Shown here piece after piece: positions 1-7,234 of a stretch of DNA of 11,379 nucleotides. Source of the stretch: Actinomycetes bacterium (lineage in GTDB: Bacteria; Actinomycetota; Thermoleophilia; Solirubrobacterales; 70-9); NCBI GenBank assembly GCA_023434465.1, contig JAEYSQ010000155.1, forward strand, positions 1 to 11,379. The letters are read 5' to 3'. Numbering within the stretch: position 1 is the first letter of the stretch; each line of letters opens with the position of its first letter. The notes beneath the pieces are model-generated. The model ran no database searches and had not been told where the DNA came from. It worked only from the letters and a program-made list of their open reading frames with translations. The position numbers and the translations under genes are program-made.

Positions 1-461
1 ACGTGATCGACAACGTCACGCTCGGCTCGGTTCACGCCCAGGGTGTGGGCCGCAAGGAGGCTCGCGACCAGGCCCGGGCTCTGCTCGAACGGTTCGGGCT
101 CGGCGGCCGCGAGCTCGACAAACCGGACGAGCTCTCTGGTGGCCAGCAGCAAAGGGTCGCGCTCTGCCGCGCCCTCTCCGGCCGGCCGCGGGCCCTGCTG
201 CTCGACGAGGTGACCAGCGCTCTCGACCCGGAACTGGTCGGCGACGTACTCGACGCGGTCCGCGACCTAAAGCAGGAAGGGATGACCATGCTCCTCGCCA
301 CCCACGAGATGAGCTTCGCCCGCGAGGTAGCCGACGAGGTCGCCTTCCTCCACGAAGGTCGCATCATCGAGCAGGGCACCCCGGAGAAGATCCTTTCCGA
401 GCCGGAGAAACCGGAAACCCAGAAGTTCCTTCGCCGACTCCTCGCCGCCGGTCGAATCTGA
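1..461 (+). CDS. ABC transporter ATP-binding protein, polar amino acid type (5' truncated by window edge)
   Basis: This is the C-terminal part (about 152 residues visible) of a nucleotide-binding subunit that powers an ABC importer at the inner face of the membrane. The Walker A motif and Q-loop lie upstream of the window, so the GTG at base 3 is not taken as a start. Numbering from that codon, the signature LSGGQ is at 44-48, Walker B at about 63-69 (LLLDE, D68/E69), the D-loop SALD at 72-75 and the switch His at 101. The stretches TSALDPELVGDVL and ATHEMSFAREVADEV are typical of the GlnQ/HisP/ArtP group (polar amino acid uptake). Family knowledge therefore suggests an amino acid substrate, but the permease and binding protein are not in view. 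It ends at TGA 459-461 and converges on the protease gene. All visible motifs are intact. Confidence 0.9.
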   Translation, partial: VIDNVTLGSVHAQGVGRKEARDQARALLERFGLGGRELDKPDELSGGQQQRVALCRALSGRPRALLLDEVTSALDPELVGDVLDAVRDLKQEGMTMLLATHEMSFAREVADEVAFLHEGRIIEQGTPEKILSEPEKPETQKFLRRLLAAGRI

Positions 462-535
462 CTCGACCCCGAATTGAACTCCGGCCGAAGTCAGATCCGG
501 TCCAAACTCTCGACGCCCCCGGTCACACTTCACAT

Positions 536-580
536 CGAGATCCGAGTTTTAGTTCCATATGAACGAAAACTCGGATCTCG
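536..580. terminator. Perfect 15-bp inverted repeat between convergent genes, possible bidirectional terminator
   Basis: Arms at 536-550 (CGAGATCCGAGTTTT) and 566-580 are exact reverse complements. The 15-nt centre contains a further GTTC/GAAC pairing, giving a nearly continuous 19-bp hairpin with one A/G mismatch and a 5-nt loop. It lies 75 bases after the ABC gene stop and 49 bases beyond the stop of the opposing protease gene, the expected place for a bidirectional terminator. The T and A runs are inside the stem rather than after it, so it is not a canonical intrinsic terminator. U-tail-less terminators are described in actinobacteria. A protein-binding palindrome is the alternative. Confidence 0.5.
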
Positions 581-594
581 CTGAAGCGGGTGGT

Positions 595-613
595 GGGTTC
601 TCGATGAGAGCCC
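595..613 (+). terminator. Short hairpin downstream of ABC gene
   Basis: GGGTTCTC (595-602) pairs with GAGAGCCC (606-613) across a 3-nt loop, giving 8 pairs including one G-U when read on the plus strand. In minus-strand RNA the same position would be a C/A mismatch, so the plus strand fits slightly better. No T-run follows. It may act with the larger palindrome just upstream, or be chance. Confidence 0.25.
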
Positions 614-628
614 GTTGCTTCGGGGCCG

Positions 629-3600
629 CTAAGAGCGCTGGGTGTTCAGCTTCTTGATCTTCTTTGACTTCTTGACGGCCTTGCGGATGCAGCTCTTGCG
701 GTTCTTGACCGCCTTCCGCTTGGCCGCTCCGCGCTTGCCGCGGGTCTTGAACTTCTTGCGGCAGATCCGCTTCTGCTTCTTCAGGTTGAAGCTCTTGAAG
801 GGCTTGACCTTGAAGCGGCTGAGCGAGGACCAGTTGCCGTTTGCGTCACGCTGGCGGACCGCGATGTAGAGGCTCTTCTTCGGAGCGAGCTTGAGGCGGA
901 GCTTCTGTTGCCCGTTTGGCTTGGCGATCTTCGGAGCCTTAATCCTGGTCCCGAGCTGGCTGAGGCTGATCTTCCGTTTCGACTTGTAGACCTGCAGGGC
1001 GGCGATCTTGCCGCCGCTCACGCCGTCGTCGCCGGAAGCGCGCCAGGTGACCTGTGCGGACTTCTTCGAGCGCTTGACCACGAACTTGACGCCGGCCGGG
1101 GGCCGGGTGTCGTTTCCGTAGCGACCCGAGTTGTGCTCGTCGTGGCGGTAATGCCACCACTGGTCGTTCATCGAGGGCTTGCCGCCGACCTTCCAGAGGA
1201 AGAGCTGGCCTTCACGGGTGCCGTAAGCCAGGTACTGCTGGCCATCCAGCCGGGCGTCGCCCAGGGCTCCGCCGAAGGAGGTCCACTGCCCTGTCCACTT
1301 GGGGAAGCCGGGAGCTTCCTTGCCGTCCGGGCCACGGGCGTGGATCCAGTACGAGTCGTTCGAGGAGACCATCGAGCGGTTGCCATCGTCAGTCAGGTTG
1401 CCGACCACCGGGGAAACGTAGAACGGGAAGCCATCCTGGTCGACCGGGAAGTTCTCCAGAACGGTACCGCTCACCGGATCCCAGGCCTGGTCGAAAACGT
1501 GGGGGAGAGCGGCCTGGCCGGCGTCGCCGAGGGCCGTGGTCAGAGTCACCCCGCCTGCAGTCGGTTGCATGAACTCCGGTTTGCCGTCACCGTTCAGGTC
1601 ACCGAAGGCCGACTGGCTCGTCACACCGACCGTGATCGCATCCGAGTCGTAGTACGGCGGCTTTCCGCTGCAGGTGGCGGACGGACAACCGGGGCTCATG
1701 CCCTTGAAGACGCTGCCGTCACCGTTGAGGATGATCGGGGCACCAGCGACCGGGGTGATCGCTACCCGCAACGTACCCGAGCCGTCGACGTCGGCGATCG
1801 AGGCGGAGTTGCCGCCTTCCTGGACGAAGTCGATCGATTGGGAGTAGCAACCGGCGATCGAACCCATCTTGATCGGCCAACCCGGCAGGTAGGCCCCGCC
1901 GGGATTGTTGGTGCCGTCGGACTGGATGCCGTAAGCAAAGCTCCGGTTGGTCGCGTCGTCGCATTCGAAGCTCGGCAGGAAGACCTGATCGGTCCCGGTT
2001 CCGAGCACGTCCCCGACCGCTGGAGTCATCATTAACTTGGCGTCACGGATGTAACTGCCAGGGGCAATTTCGTCCTTCATCGCCTGGGGCAGCTTGACCT
2101 CGACCGGCCAGCCCGGTACCGCGTTGCCGTCGGGACGGAAAGCGTAGACGTGACCGTCATAACTCGACATCAGGATGTTCAGCTTGCCGTTGCCTTCGAG
2201 GTTGCCGAGGGCCGGCGCCGACCAGTTGCCGCGGACCGGCAGTCGGCAGCGCCTGCAGCCGGAGTCCGGCGTCGGGACGGGCAGCGTGTTGTACTGGTTG
2301 TCGCCGTGGACGGGGAAACCGTTCCGCAGCTTGCCACCGGCGCTCCAGACGTAGATCCAGCCGCTGGTGGTCGTCGCGACGATCGACTGTGCGCCCTTGC
2401 CGTCGAGATCACCGACCGCGATGCCACTGATCGGATCGCGTGCTTCGCGCAGCGCCTCGACCTTGCTGTATGCCTCGCTGTCGAAGTTCTGGGGGTTGTT
2501 CGGGTCGATCTGGCGCAGCTGACGGGTGTAGACCGGGAACCCGGGAGCCTGCGACCCATCCGGCTGCACGGCGTTGACGGTGCCGTCCATGGTGCCGAAG
2601 ACGAGGTCGAGCTGGCGCTTGCCACCGAGATCGACGAAGGTCGGGGCGGCGCTCATCTCGGTGCCGATCGACTTCGGGTAGCCCTGAACCATGTCCCGGT
2701 CGGCCCGCGAGCCGATCGACCGCCGGTCCTCGCCCTTGAGACCGTTGCCGTCCCTGGCGCGGAGCCTGATCGAAACGGTGTACTGCTCCGGTCCGGTCGG
2801 TGGCATGACGTTCTCGGCCGGGTCGGCCTTGGCGGCCGCCGCTGAGAGCTTCTTCAGGTCGAGAGTGCCGAGCACTCCGGACTTCGCTGCCTTGCCGGTC
2901 GAGATCGTCTTGAAATCGGTGTCGGCCGGGTCGGCGCCCTGCGCCCACTCGAGCGTCCACTCGAGACCCTCCGAGCCCCAGGCCGACGGAGCTATCTTGC
3001 CCTTGATCTGGAGCTGCTTCTGGCGGGTCGGATCGACGTACTTGTACCAGGAGGGTGAATCGATGTCAGCGGTCGGTGGGATCCTGCCGTCCATGATCAG
3101 CTTGGTGGCCTTGCCGATGTTCGGGCGGCCGTAGCCGTACTGGGTCGACCAGGCGGTATGGGTCGCGTCGGTCTTCGAGCCGGAATTCCCCGGCCACTGA
3201 TTTGGAACGTCAGGATGGTCGCGTTGCGGAAGGATCTCGCTGGCCGTATTGATCAGAACCTGCTTGACCTCGTTCGGGGTCAGGAGGCGGGAGTACTTGC
3301 CCTCGTCGACCGCGTTCATTGCGGCGGACTGGACCATGCCGAGGAAGGCTGCCTGGAACGGAGTCGCGCCGGAGGTTGTCGTCTCGCCACTCGCGTTGAA
3401 GAGCGAGTGGGTGCCGTAGCTGGTCACGTTGGAGCGGGCGCGGAAGGACTGGGCGTCCCGTCCCTCGACATCCTCGACGATCCCGTTGCCGGGGAAGACA
3501 TCGTCGAAAAGATGGCCGTCGGTGTGGTCCATGGAATCGAAGTCGTTCGAGTCCATGGACATCAGGATGCCCTTGTCGACCGCGTACTTCACGGCGTCGC

Positions 3601-4690
3601 GCATCGCGCCGGAGTACGCGTAAGTCACGACCACGGTCGACATTACGTTGGCACCGATGTCGGCGGCGTAGGTGATCGCCGGGGCCATTCCGTCCGCTTT
3701 GCCGACCGATTCGGCTCCCGACTTGACCGGAACCACGCGGCACTCGCGACAGGTTCCGACTCCGGCGAAATTGTTGTTGGCCTGTCCGGCCATGTCGGTG
3801 ATCAGTCCGGAGGCGTGACTGTAGGCCCGGTCTTCGCCCTGGGGATCATTGGTGTTGTGGTAGGCGTTCCAGCCGGAGATGTCGTTCGGGTAGCCGTTGC
3901 CGTCGTTGTCGACCCTGGCGCCGGCGGCGCAGGACGAAACCCGGTTGTCGGTGATCGTGCAGGTGCCGAACACCGCGATCAGGTCCTCGGGCGAAAGGTA
4001 AGCAGTGAGGGGGCCTCCGATGTTGACCGAGTGGAGGTACTCGTGCTTGCCATTGGTGGCACAACCGCGGGTGGTGCCTTCCTCGTAGGTCGTGAACTGG
4101 GGCGTAGCCTCCGGACACTCGGGGTTGACTCGCGGGTCCTTCGCGTAGTCCCGGATGTCAAACCGCCCGTTGCCGTCGTAGTCATACCGGCCGAGGTCCT
4201 GGCCGTCCCAGCCCTGGGGATAAGGGAGTTCGCCCTCATTCAGGAAAATCGCGTTGAGTCCGTCCTTGATCGAATTCGAGCTGTAGTTGACCCCGCCCTC
4301 GATGTAGGCGATCAGGATTTCATCCCGGCCGAGATTGCCCTGGGCCCATGCACCGGTCATGTTGATGCCGGCGAAGCCCTCGGGGTCGGTCGCGTTCCGT
4401 GCCCAGCAAGGCAAACCACCGTCCGGGCGGGGCTGGTCGTAAGTCACGCCGCCAGGGGCGCGGCAGAGACCGTCGAGCTCGCCGTAGAGGCCCCACTGAC
4501 CGCCGTCACAGCCCGAAACCGGGTCCTGTCGGTCACAGTTGGCGAAGTTGGGGTCGTTGGGCCAATCGGCGATCGGGAGGACCGGTCCGTTCGGAAGATC
4601 AGGTGCCGGATCGGCCGAAGCCTGGGTCGCACCTAAGGCCAGAAATGCCGTAGCGCAGACGAGCACGACGAAGACGCGATTCAAGAACAA
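629..4690 (-). CDS. Secreted S8 (subtilase-fold) protein with FG-GAP-like propeller and basic C-terminal tail; catalytic Asp and Ser replaced
   Basis: 1353 aa. Signal peptide 1-26, likely cut at ASA/DP, so the protein is exported. Residues about 105-535 form a peptidase S8 domain. The subtilase segment DNDGNGYPNDISGWN (261-275) is clear, with His292 and oxyanion Asn382 present. The Asp position is Glu131 (IAYIEGGVN) and the Ser position is Thr443 (GATPFQA instead of GTSMAAP), so normal activity is doubtful. An EF-hand-like loop lies at 170-181. Residues about 540-670 are a beta-rich linker. About eight FG-GAP/VCBS-like blades (GDLDGKG, GDLNGDGKPE) span 683-1170, followed by an Fn3-like domain (about 1196-1298) and a tail with 29 Lys/Arg in its last 60 residues plus Cys1310 and Cys1334. 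The start is TTG at 4690, with GGAGG 6 nt upstream. It lies 55 nt downstream of the RDD gene and may be cotranscribed. Likely role: an extracellular or wall-associated binding protein or divergent protease. Confidence 0.85.
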   Translation of the reverse strand: MFLNRVFVVLVCATAFLALGATQASADPAPDLPNGPVLPIADWPNDPNFANCDRQDPVSGCDGGQWGLYGELDGLCRAPGGVTYDQPRPDGGLPCWARNATDPEGFAGINMTGAWAQGNLGRDEILIAYIEGGVNYSSNSIKDGLNAIFLNEGELPYPQGWDGQDLGRYDYDGNGRFDIRDYAKDPRVNPECPEATPQFTTYEEGTTRGCATNGKHEYLHSVNIGGPLTAYLSPEDLIAVFGTCTITDNRVSSCAAGARVDNDGNGYPNDISGWNAYHNTNDPQGEDRAYSHASGLITDMAGQANNNFAGVGTCRECRVVPVKSGAESVGKADGMAPAITYAADIGANVMSTVVVTYAYSGAMRDAVKYAVDKGILMSMDSNDFDSMDHTDGHLFDDVFPGNGIVEDVEGRDAQSFRARSNVTSYGTHSLFNASGETTTSGATPFQAAFLGMVQSAAMNAVDEGKYSRLLTPNEVKQVLINTASEILPQRDHPDVPNQWPGNSGSKTDATHTAWSTQYGYGRPNIGKATKLIMDGRIPPTADIDSPSWYKYVDPTRQKQLQIKGKIAPSAWGSEGLEWTLEWAQGADPADTDFKTISTGKAAKSGVLGTLDLKKLSAAAAKADPAENVMPPTGPEQYTVSIRLRARDGNGLKGEDRRSIGSRADRDMVQGYPKSIGTEMSAAPTFVDLGGKRQLDLVFGTMDGTVNAVQPDGSQAPGFPVYTRQLRQIDPNNPQNFDSEAYSKVEALREARDPISGIAVGDLDGKGAQSIVATTTSGWIYVWSAGGKLRNGFPVHGDNQYNTLPVPTPDSGCRRCRLPVRGNWSAPALGNLEGNGKLNILMSSYDGHVYAFRPDGNAVPGWPVEVKLPQAMKDEIAPGSYIRDAKLMMTPAVGDVLGTGTDQVFLPSFECDDATNRSFAYGIQSDGTNNPGGAYLPGWPIKMGSIAGCYSQSIDFVQEGGNSASIADVDGSGTLRVAITPVAGAPIILNGDGSVFKGMSPGCPSATCSGKPPYYDSDAITVGVTSQSAFGDLNGDGKPEFMQPTAGGVTLTTALGDAGQAALPHVFDQAWDPVSGTVLENFPVDQDGFPFYVSPVVGNLTDDGNRSMVSSNDSYWIHARGPDGKEAPGFPKWTGQWTSFGGALGDARLDGQQYLAYGTREGQLFLWKVGGKPSMNDQWWHYRHDEHNSGRYGNDTRPPAGVKFVVKRSKKSAQVTWRASGDDGVSGGKIAALQVYKSKRKISLSQLGTRIKAPKIAKPNGQQKLRLKLAPKKSLYIAVRQRDANGNWSSLSRFKVKPFKSFNLKKQKRICRKKFKTRGKRGAAKRKAVKNRKSCIRKAVKKSKKIKKLNTQRS

Positions 4691-4745
4691 GACAATCCTC
4701 CCTCGACAATCAATTTCCCTTGCCTCCTCACCTCCCGAGCAGGCC

Positions 4746-5822
4746 CTACGGGGAATTTACCGGCTTTGTAACCGGAACTGGCTGCTCGGCTTGTGCGGGA
4801 ACGGGTTCAGGCTGCTCCATGGGATCTATAACCGCTTCCAGGTGGGGTTGATTCGGTCCGGCGGGGTTCACGTAGAAAACCATCGTCCTGCCCAGACGGT
4901 CATGAAAACCACGCCGGTCCAGCCGGGTCAGAACGCCGATGAACCCGAGGCAAAACGGGATCGTGGCCAGCCAGAAACCGGTCAGCCGTCTGAAAGCCCG
5001 TCGCGGGCCGATCGCCCGTTCGCCCTCGTGTTCGATCCGGATGTCGAGGAAACGCATGCCGGGCGTCTGGCCGGACAGAGACCAGAAAACGAAGAGGTAA
5101 AGCGATCCGAGCGCGAGCCAGGCCACACCGCCGACTGCGTAGGCAGCACCGCTCAGGGTGTCGGGTTCAAGACCGACTGCCGAAGCGAGCAAACCGAGCA
5201 GGGCGGTCGAGGTGATCATCACCACGTTGACCACGATCGCATCAAGGCCCAGAGCCAGCAAGCGGGTGGCCAAACCGACCCGGTCGGTCGGGGTCGTCCG
5301 CTTCTTGCGCATCAGGAAACGCCGCGCGATCCGTTCGAGGATGAAGTCGAGCGCGCGGGTAACCCGGGCGACGCCGCGCCCGATGTCGTCGACCAGCCCC
5401 AGGCCCTGGGAAGCGATCGCTGCTCGCACTTCGGGCGCTTCGGCGATCCGTTCGATCAGCCGCTGGGTTTCGTCACTTTCGAGGATCCGCGCCCAAAGCC
5501 GGTCGATTAGTTCCGAATCGACGATCTCGAGCAAAGCCTGCTCGACCGCCGGACTGGTCATCGCGTCCCGAACCGCATTCTCGACCAGAGGCCCGTTGAT
5601 GATGCGGGTCATTGACCTCTCGACCGCTTCGCTTTCGATCGCGCGGACGATCGCCTCCTCGATCGCGTTCTCCATAGCCTGGTCGATCCCGGTCGCGCCG
5701 GCCATTCTTCTGGCGCGGTCCGCCCCGGCTCCGACCAGCTTTCCGGCCAGTGAAGGAACTCCCGTTTCGATCTCGGGCTCTCCCTCGTCCCTGGACGGCC
5801 CGCCGTTGGCGTCTGGATCCAT
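4746..5822 (-). CDS. RDD-family membrane protein with N-terminal 13-residue tandem repeats
   Basis: 358 aa. The RDD domain occupies about 180-318 with three predicted membrane helices (about 186-213, 225-250, 282-299). Family marks are ATRLLALGLDAIVV (Arg187, Asp194), GQTPGMRFLDIRI (251-263) and LDRRGFHDRLGRT (301-313). RDD proteins are small polytopic membrane proteins of mostly unknown function; some are implicated in ion transport. The N-terminal half is unusual: residues 51-141 are seven tandem 13-residue helical units, preceded by an acidic, Gly/Pro-rich stretch. The C-terminus (335-358) is Pro/Gln/Val-rich and probably disordered. ATG at 5822 is 4 nt after the TGA of the lipoate-ligase-like gene, so the two are probably translationally coupled, and only a weak GAGGG precedes the ATG. 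The domain call is solid. The function is unknown. Confidence 0.85.
   Translation of the reverse strand: MDPDANGGPSRDEGEPEIETGVPSLAGKLVGAGADRARRMAGATGIDQAMENAIEEAIVRAIESEAVERSMTRIINGPLVENAVRDAMTSPAVEQALLEIVDSELIDRLWARILESDETQRLIERIAEAPEVRAAIASQGLGLVDDIGRGVARVTRALDFILERIARRFLMRKKRTTPTDRVGLATRLLALGLDAIVVNVVMITSTALLGLLASAVGLEPDTLSGAAYAVGGVAWLALGSLYLFVFWSLSGQTPGMRFLDIRIEHEGERAIGPRRAFRRLTGFWLATIPFCLGFIGVLTRLDRRGFHDRLGRTMVFYVNPAGPNQPHLEAVIDPMEQPEPVPAQAEQPVPVTKPVNSP
5400..5672 (-). repeat. Seven tandem 39-bp units encoding 13-residue helical repeats
   Basis: Residues 51-141 of the RDD protein divide without gaps into seven 13-residue units. The approximate consensus is S-x-x-[VI]-[ED]-x-[AL]-hydrophobic-x-x-[IA]-hydrophobic-[acidic/polar], for example SPAVEQALLEIVD (90-102) and SELIDRLWARILE (103-115). 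Ser/Pro/Gly at position 1-2 suggests a short helix and turn per unit. The units are similar in protein but diverged in DNA, so this is an old protein repeat and not a recent microsatellite expansion. Confidence 0.7.
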
Positions 5823-5826
5823 GCCC

Positions 5827-6648
5827 TCAGCCTATTCGCGGATCCGGGCCAGAGCGGAAATCGGCGGCCCGTGACTCGGCTTCGTTCAGGCTCGCGCGGT
5901 CCAGTTCGGCCGGGAGGAGGGCGATCCCGTCGGCTTCGATTGCCGCCGTGAGGCGACCCAGTATCGCGGTCTCCACGGTGTCCCGGTCGATGCCGGGTAA
6001 CTCATCCTCGAGGCTGCCGACCGCAGCCCGGTCGAATTCGAGTCCAAGAGCCGCATAGACCGGTTCGAGGACGCTGGCGACCAGCTCTGATCCGGAAACC
6101 ATGATCACGAAACCGACGTGGGCGGCTCCGCGAATCATGCGCTGACCTGCTCCGGCCAGCTTGATGCGACCGCCTGCGTTGAGGCTGAAATCACCCGGAC
6201 AGTATTCGCGCGGAACGGGCCCGACCCGGGCATCGGCGCCGAGGTCCGTGAGGGCGTCCCGGAGCAACCCGGTCAGAACCTCGAAGCGGTGGTTCGTGCG
6301 CTCGGCCGGCCGGGGATCAGGCAGGGTGAAGGTGAGGCTGAGCGCGCCTTCGCTGAAGGCTGCCGCCCGCCCGCCCGCCAGCCGTTCCATGCCCGGGAAT
6401 CCATTTCTGGACGCAGCATCGATCGCCGCCCGGTAGCCAGGCGCGACCACGTCCCGGCGGCCGAAGGCCACGGCCCGACCGGGCCGGCTGAGCCGCACCG
6501 TGGCCGGACGCTCGCCAGCGGCGACCTGCTCGAGCAGGACACGGGAGAGGGAGGGGCCGAGCTCGGGCCGGTTCGGAAATCCCTCGCGCAACAGCTGCCA
6601 GCCGGACGGCGTAGCCCGACCCGAACTGATATGAGTGTTTGCTAACAA
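5827..6648 (-). CDS. Lipoate-protein ligase / octanoyltransferase (LplA/LipM) family protein
   Basis: 273 aa, a usual length for LipM-type enzymes, which move octanoyl or lipoyl groups to the lysine of lipoyl domains in the cytoplasm. The family core is visible: RPGRAVAFGRRD (55-66), an RLAGGRAAAF version of the RRxxGGG motif (89-98), and RIKLAGAGQR (161-170) with the conserved Lys163. A Cys at 150 precedes this lysine (EYCPGDFSL), the place where LipM/LipL enzymes carry their acyl-accepting Cys. This favours octanoyltransferase or amidotransferase over an ATP-dependent ligase. Deviations are the second Arg of RR (Leu90) and the His after GGG (Phe98). The start is TTG at 6648 with GGAAG 7 nt before it. 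It heads the minus-strand block and sits 36 bp from the divergent Rpf-like gene. No lipoate-dependent enzyme is nearby to confirm the substrate. Confidence 0.75.
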   Translation of the reverse strand: MLANTHISSGRATPSGWQLLREGFPNRPELGPSLSRVLLEQVAAGERPATVRLSRPGRAVAFGRRDVVAPGYRAAIDAASRNGFPGMERLAGGRAAAFSEGALSLTFTLPDPRPAERTNHRFEVLTGLLRDALTDLGADARVGPVPREYCPGDFSLNAGGRIKLAGAGQRMIRGAAHVGFVIMVSGSELVASVLEPVYAALGLEFDRAAVGSLEDELPGIDRDTVETAILGRLTAAIEADGIALLPAELDRASLNEAESRAADFRSGPDPRIG

Positions 6649-6650
6649 AC
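6637..6650. promoter_or_regulatory. GTTTG/CAAAC dyad and AATTCAC direct repeat in divergent start region
   Basis: GTTTG-CTAA-CAAAC (6637-6650) is a short inverted repeat covering the TTG start of the lipoate-ligase-like gene. Just beyond it AATTCAC occurs twice (6667-6673 and 6676-6682) in an A/T-rich patch before the Rpf-like gene. The non-coding gap is only about 36 bp, so promoters for both directions must overlap it or each other's 5' coding sequence. TTAATT at 6665-6670 is a possible -10 for the plus strand. Operator status is a guess. Confidence 0.2.
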
Positions 6651-6684
6651 GGGAGCTTCCATCCTTAATTCACGAAATTCACTG

Positions 6685-7197
6685 GTGATCCTGGCTTTGA
6701 TCGGGGTCCTGATTATCGCCGGAAACCTGGTCATCGATCGCCCCGGCAAAGATTCCGGCCGGTCCGGGTCCGACATCGCCCTGGCGGCGGTGAGTTCCGA
6801 GACTCCGATCGGGGTGGTTTTCCAGTTTGGTTCGATGATCGAGGATGCCCGGGCCGATGCGGCCGAACGGGTCGCCAACCGGCAGCAGGAAGCCCTGGAG
6901 GAAGAACGGGAGAAAGTGTTGCGGACGTCCCGGCAAAAGGAAAAGTTCGGGGACCTGCCGGGAGCGGTTACCCGCCAGACCCTTGAGGCGATTGCCGATT
7001 GCGAGTCCGGGGGGGACCCGAGAATCGTGTCGTCGAACGGGCTGTACCACGGCAAGTACCAGTTCCACCCGGACACCTGGGAATCGGTCGGCGGCAAGGG
7101 CCTGCCTTCGGAAGCACCGGAGGCCGAGCAGGATCACCGGGCTGCGTTGCTCTACGAGCGTTCCGGTCCCGGCCAGTGGCCGGTCTGCGGGCAGTAA
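6685..7197 (+). CDS. Rpf-like (resuscitation-promoting factor) transglycosylase, membrane-anchored or secreted
   Basis: 170 aa from GTG 6685. Residues 1-17 are a hydrophobic signal/anchor segment with no clear Ala-x-Ala site. Residues about 51-88 are charged and helical, probably coiled coil. Residues about 94-170 are a transglycosylase-like Rpf domain: IADCESGGDP carries the catalytic Glu107 next to Cys106, followed by SSNGLYHGKYQFHPDTW and a C-terminal WPVCG whose Cys168 should pair with Cys106. Rpf domains cleave peptidoglycan glycan strands at the cell surface and promote growth or exit from dormancy in actinobacteria. The start is uncertain. GTG 6685 has no good Shine-Dalgarno sequence, while GGGAG at 6651-6655 sits 5 nt before an in-frame ATC (6661), which would add a basic N-terminus. 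It is the first gene of the plus-strand block. Confidence 0.85.
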   Translation: MILALIGVLIIAGNLVIDRPGKDSGRSGSDIALAAVSSETPIGVVFQFGSMIEDARADAAERVANRQQEALEEEREKVLRTSRQKEKFGDLPGAVTRQTLEAIADCESGGDPRIVSSNGLYHGKYQFHPDTWESVGGKGLPSEAPEAEQDHRAALLYERSGPGQWPVCGQ

Positions 7198-7208
7198 GGC
7201 TTTACCAT

Positions 7209-7234
7209 TGGCCCCGTCTTGATCCTTGGGGCCA
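7209..7234 (+). promoter_or_regulatory. Hairpin enclosing the TTG start of the Ppx-like gene
   Basis: TGGCCCC (7209-7215) and GGGGCCA (7228-7234) form a perfect 7-bp stem with a 12-nt loop. The loop contains the proposed TTG start codon at 7219. There is no T-run, so it is a poor terminator for the Rpf-like gene. If formed in mRNA it would affect initiation of the next gene. Confidence 0.3.

Noticed and set aside
908..2035. Plus-strand open frame (375 codons) opposite the propeller region
   Set aside because: Shadow of the FG-GAP-coding strand, with Val/Arg/Gly-rich composition and no motif.
3158..4636. Long plus-strand open frame (492 codons) opposite the protease gene
   Set aside because: It is antisense to a well-supported gene with signal peptide and domain motifs. 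It has no recognisable domain and is explained by high GC and codon bias.
4691..4711. GACAATC direct repeat before the protease gene as an operator
   Set aside because: Only 7 bp, overlapping the ribosome binding site region, no further support.
4539..5510. Plus-strand open frame (323 codons) across the protease start and RDD gene
   Set aside because: Antisense to two supported genes, composition is typical of a reverse-frame artefact.
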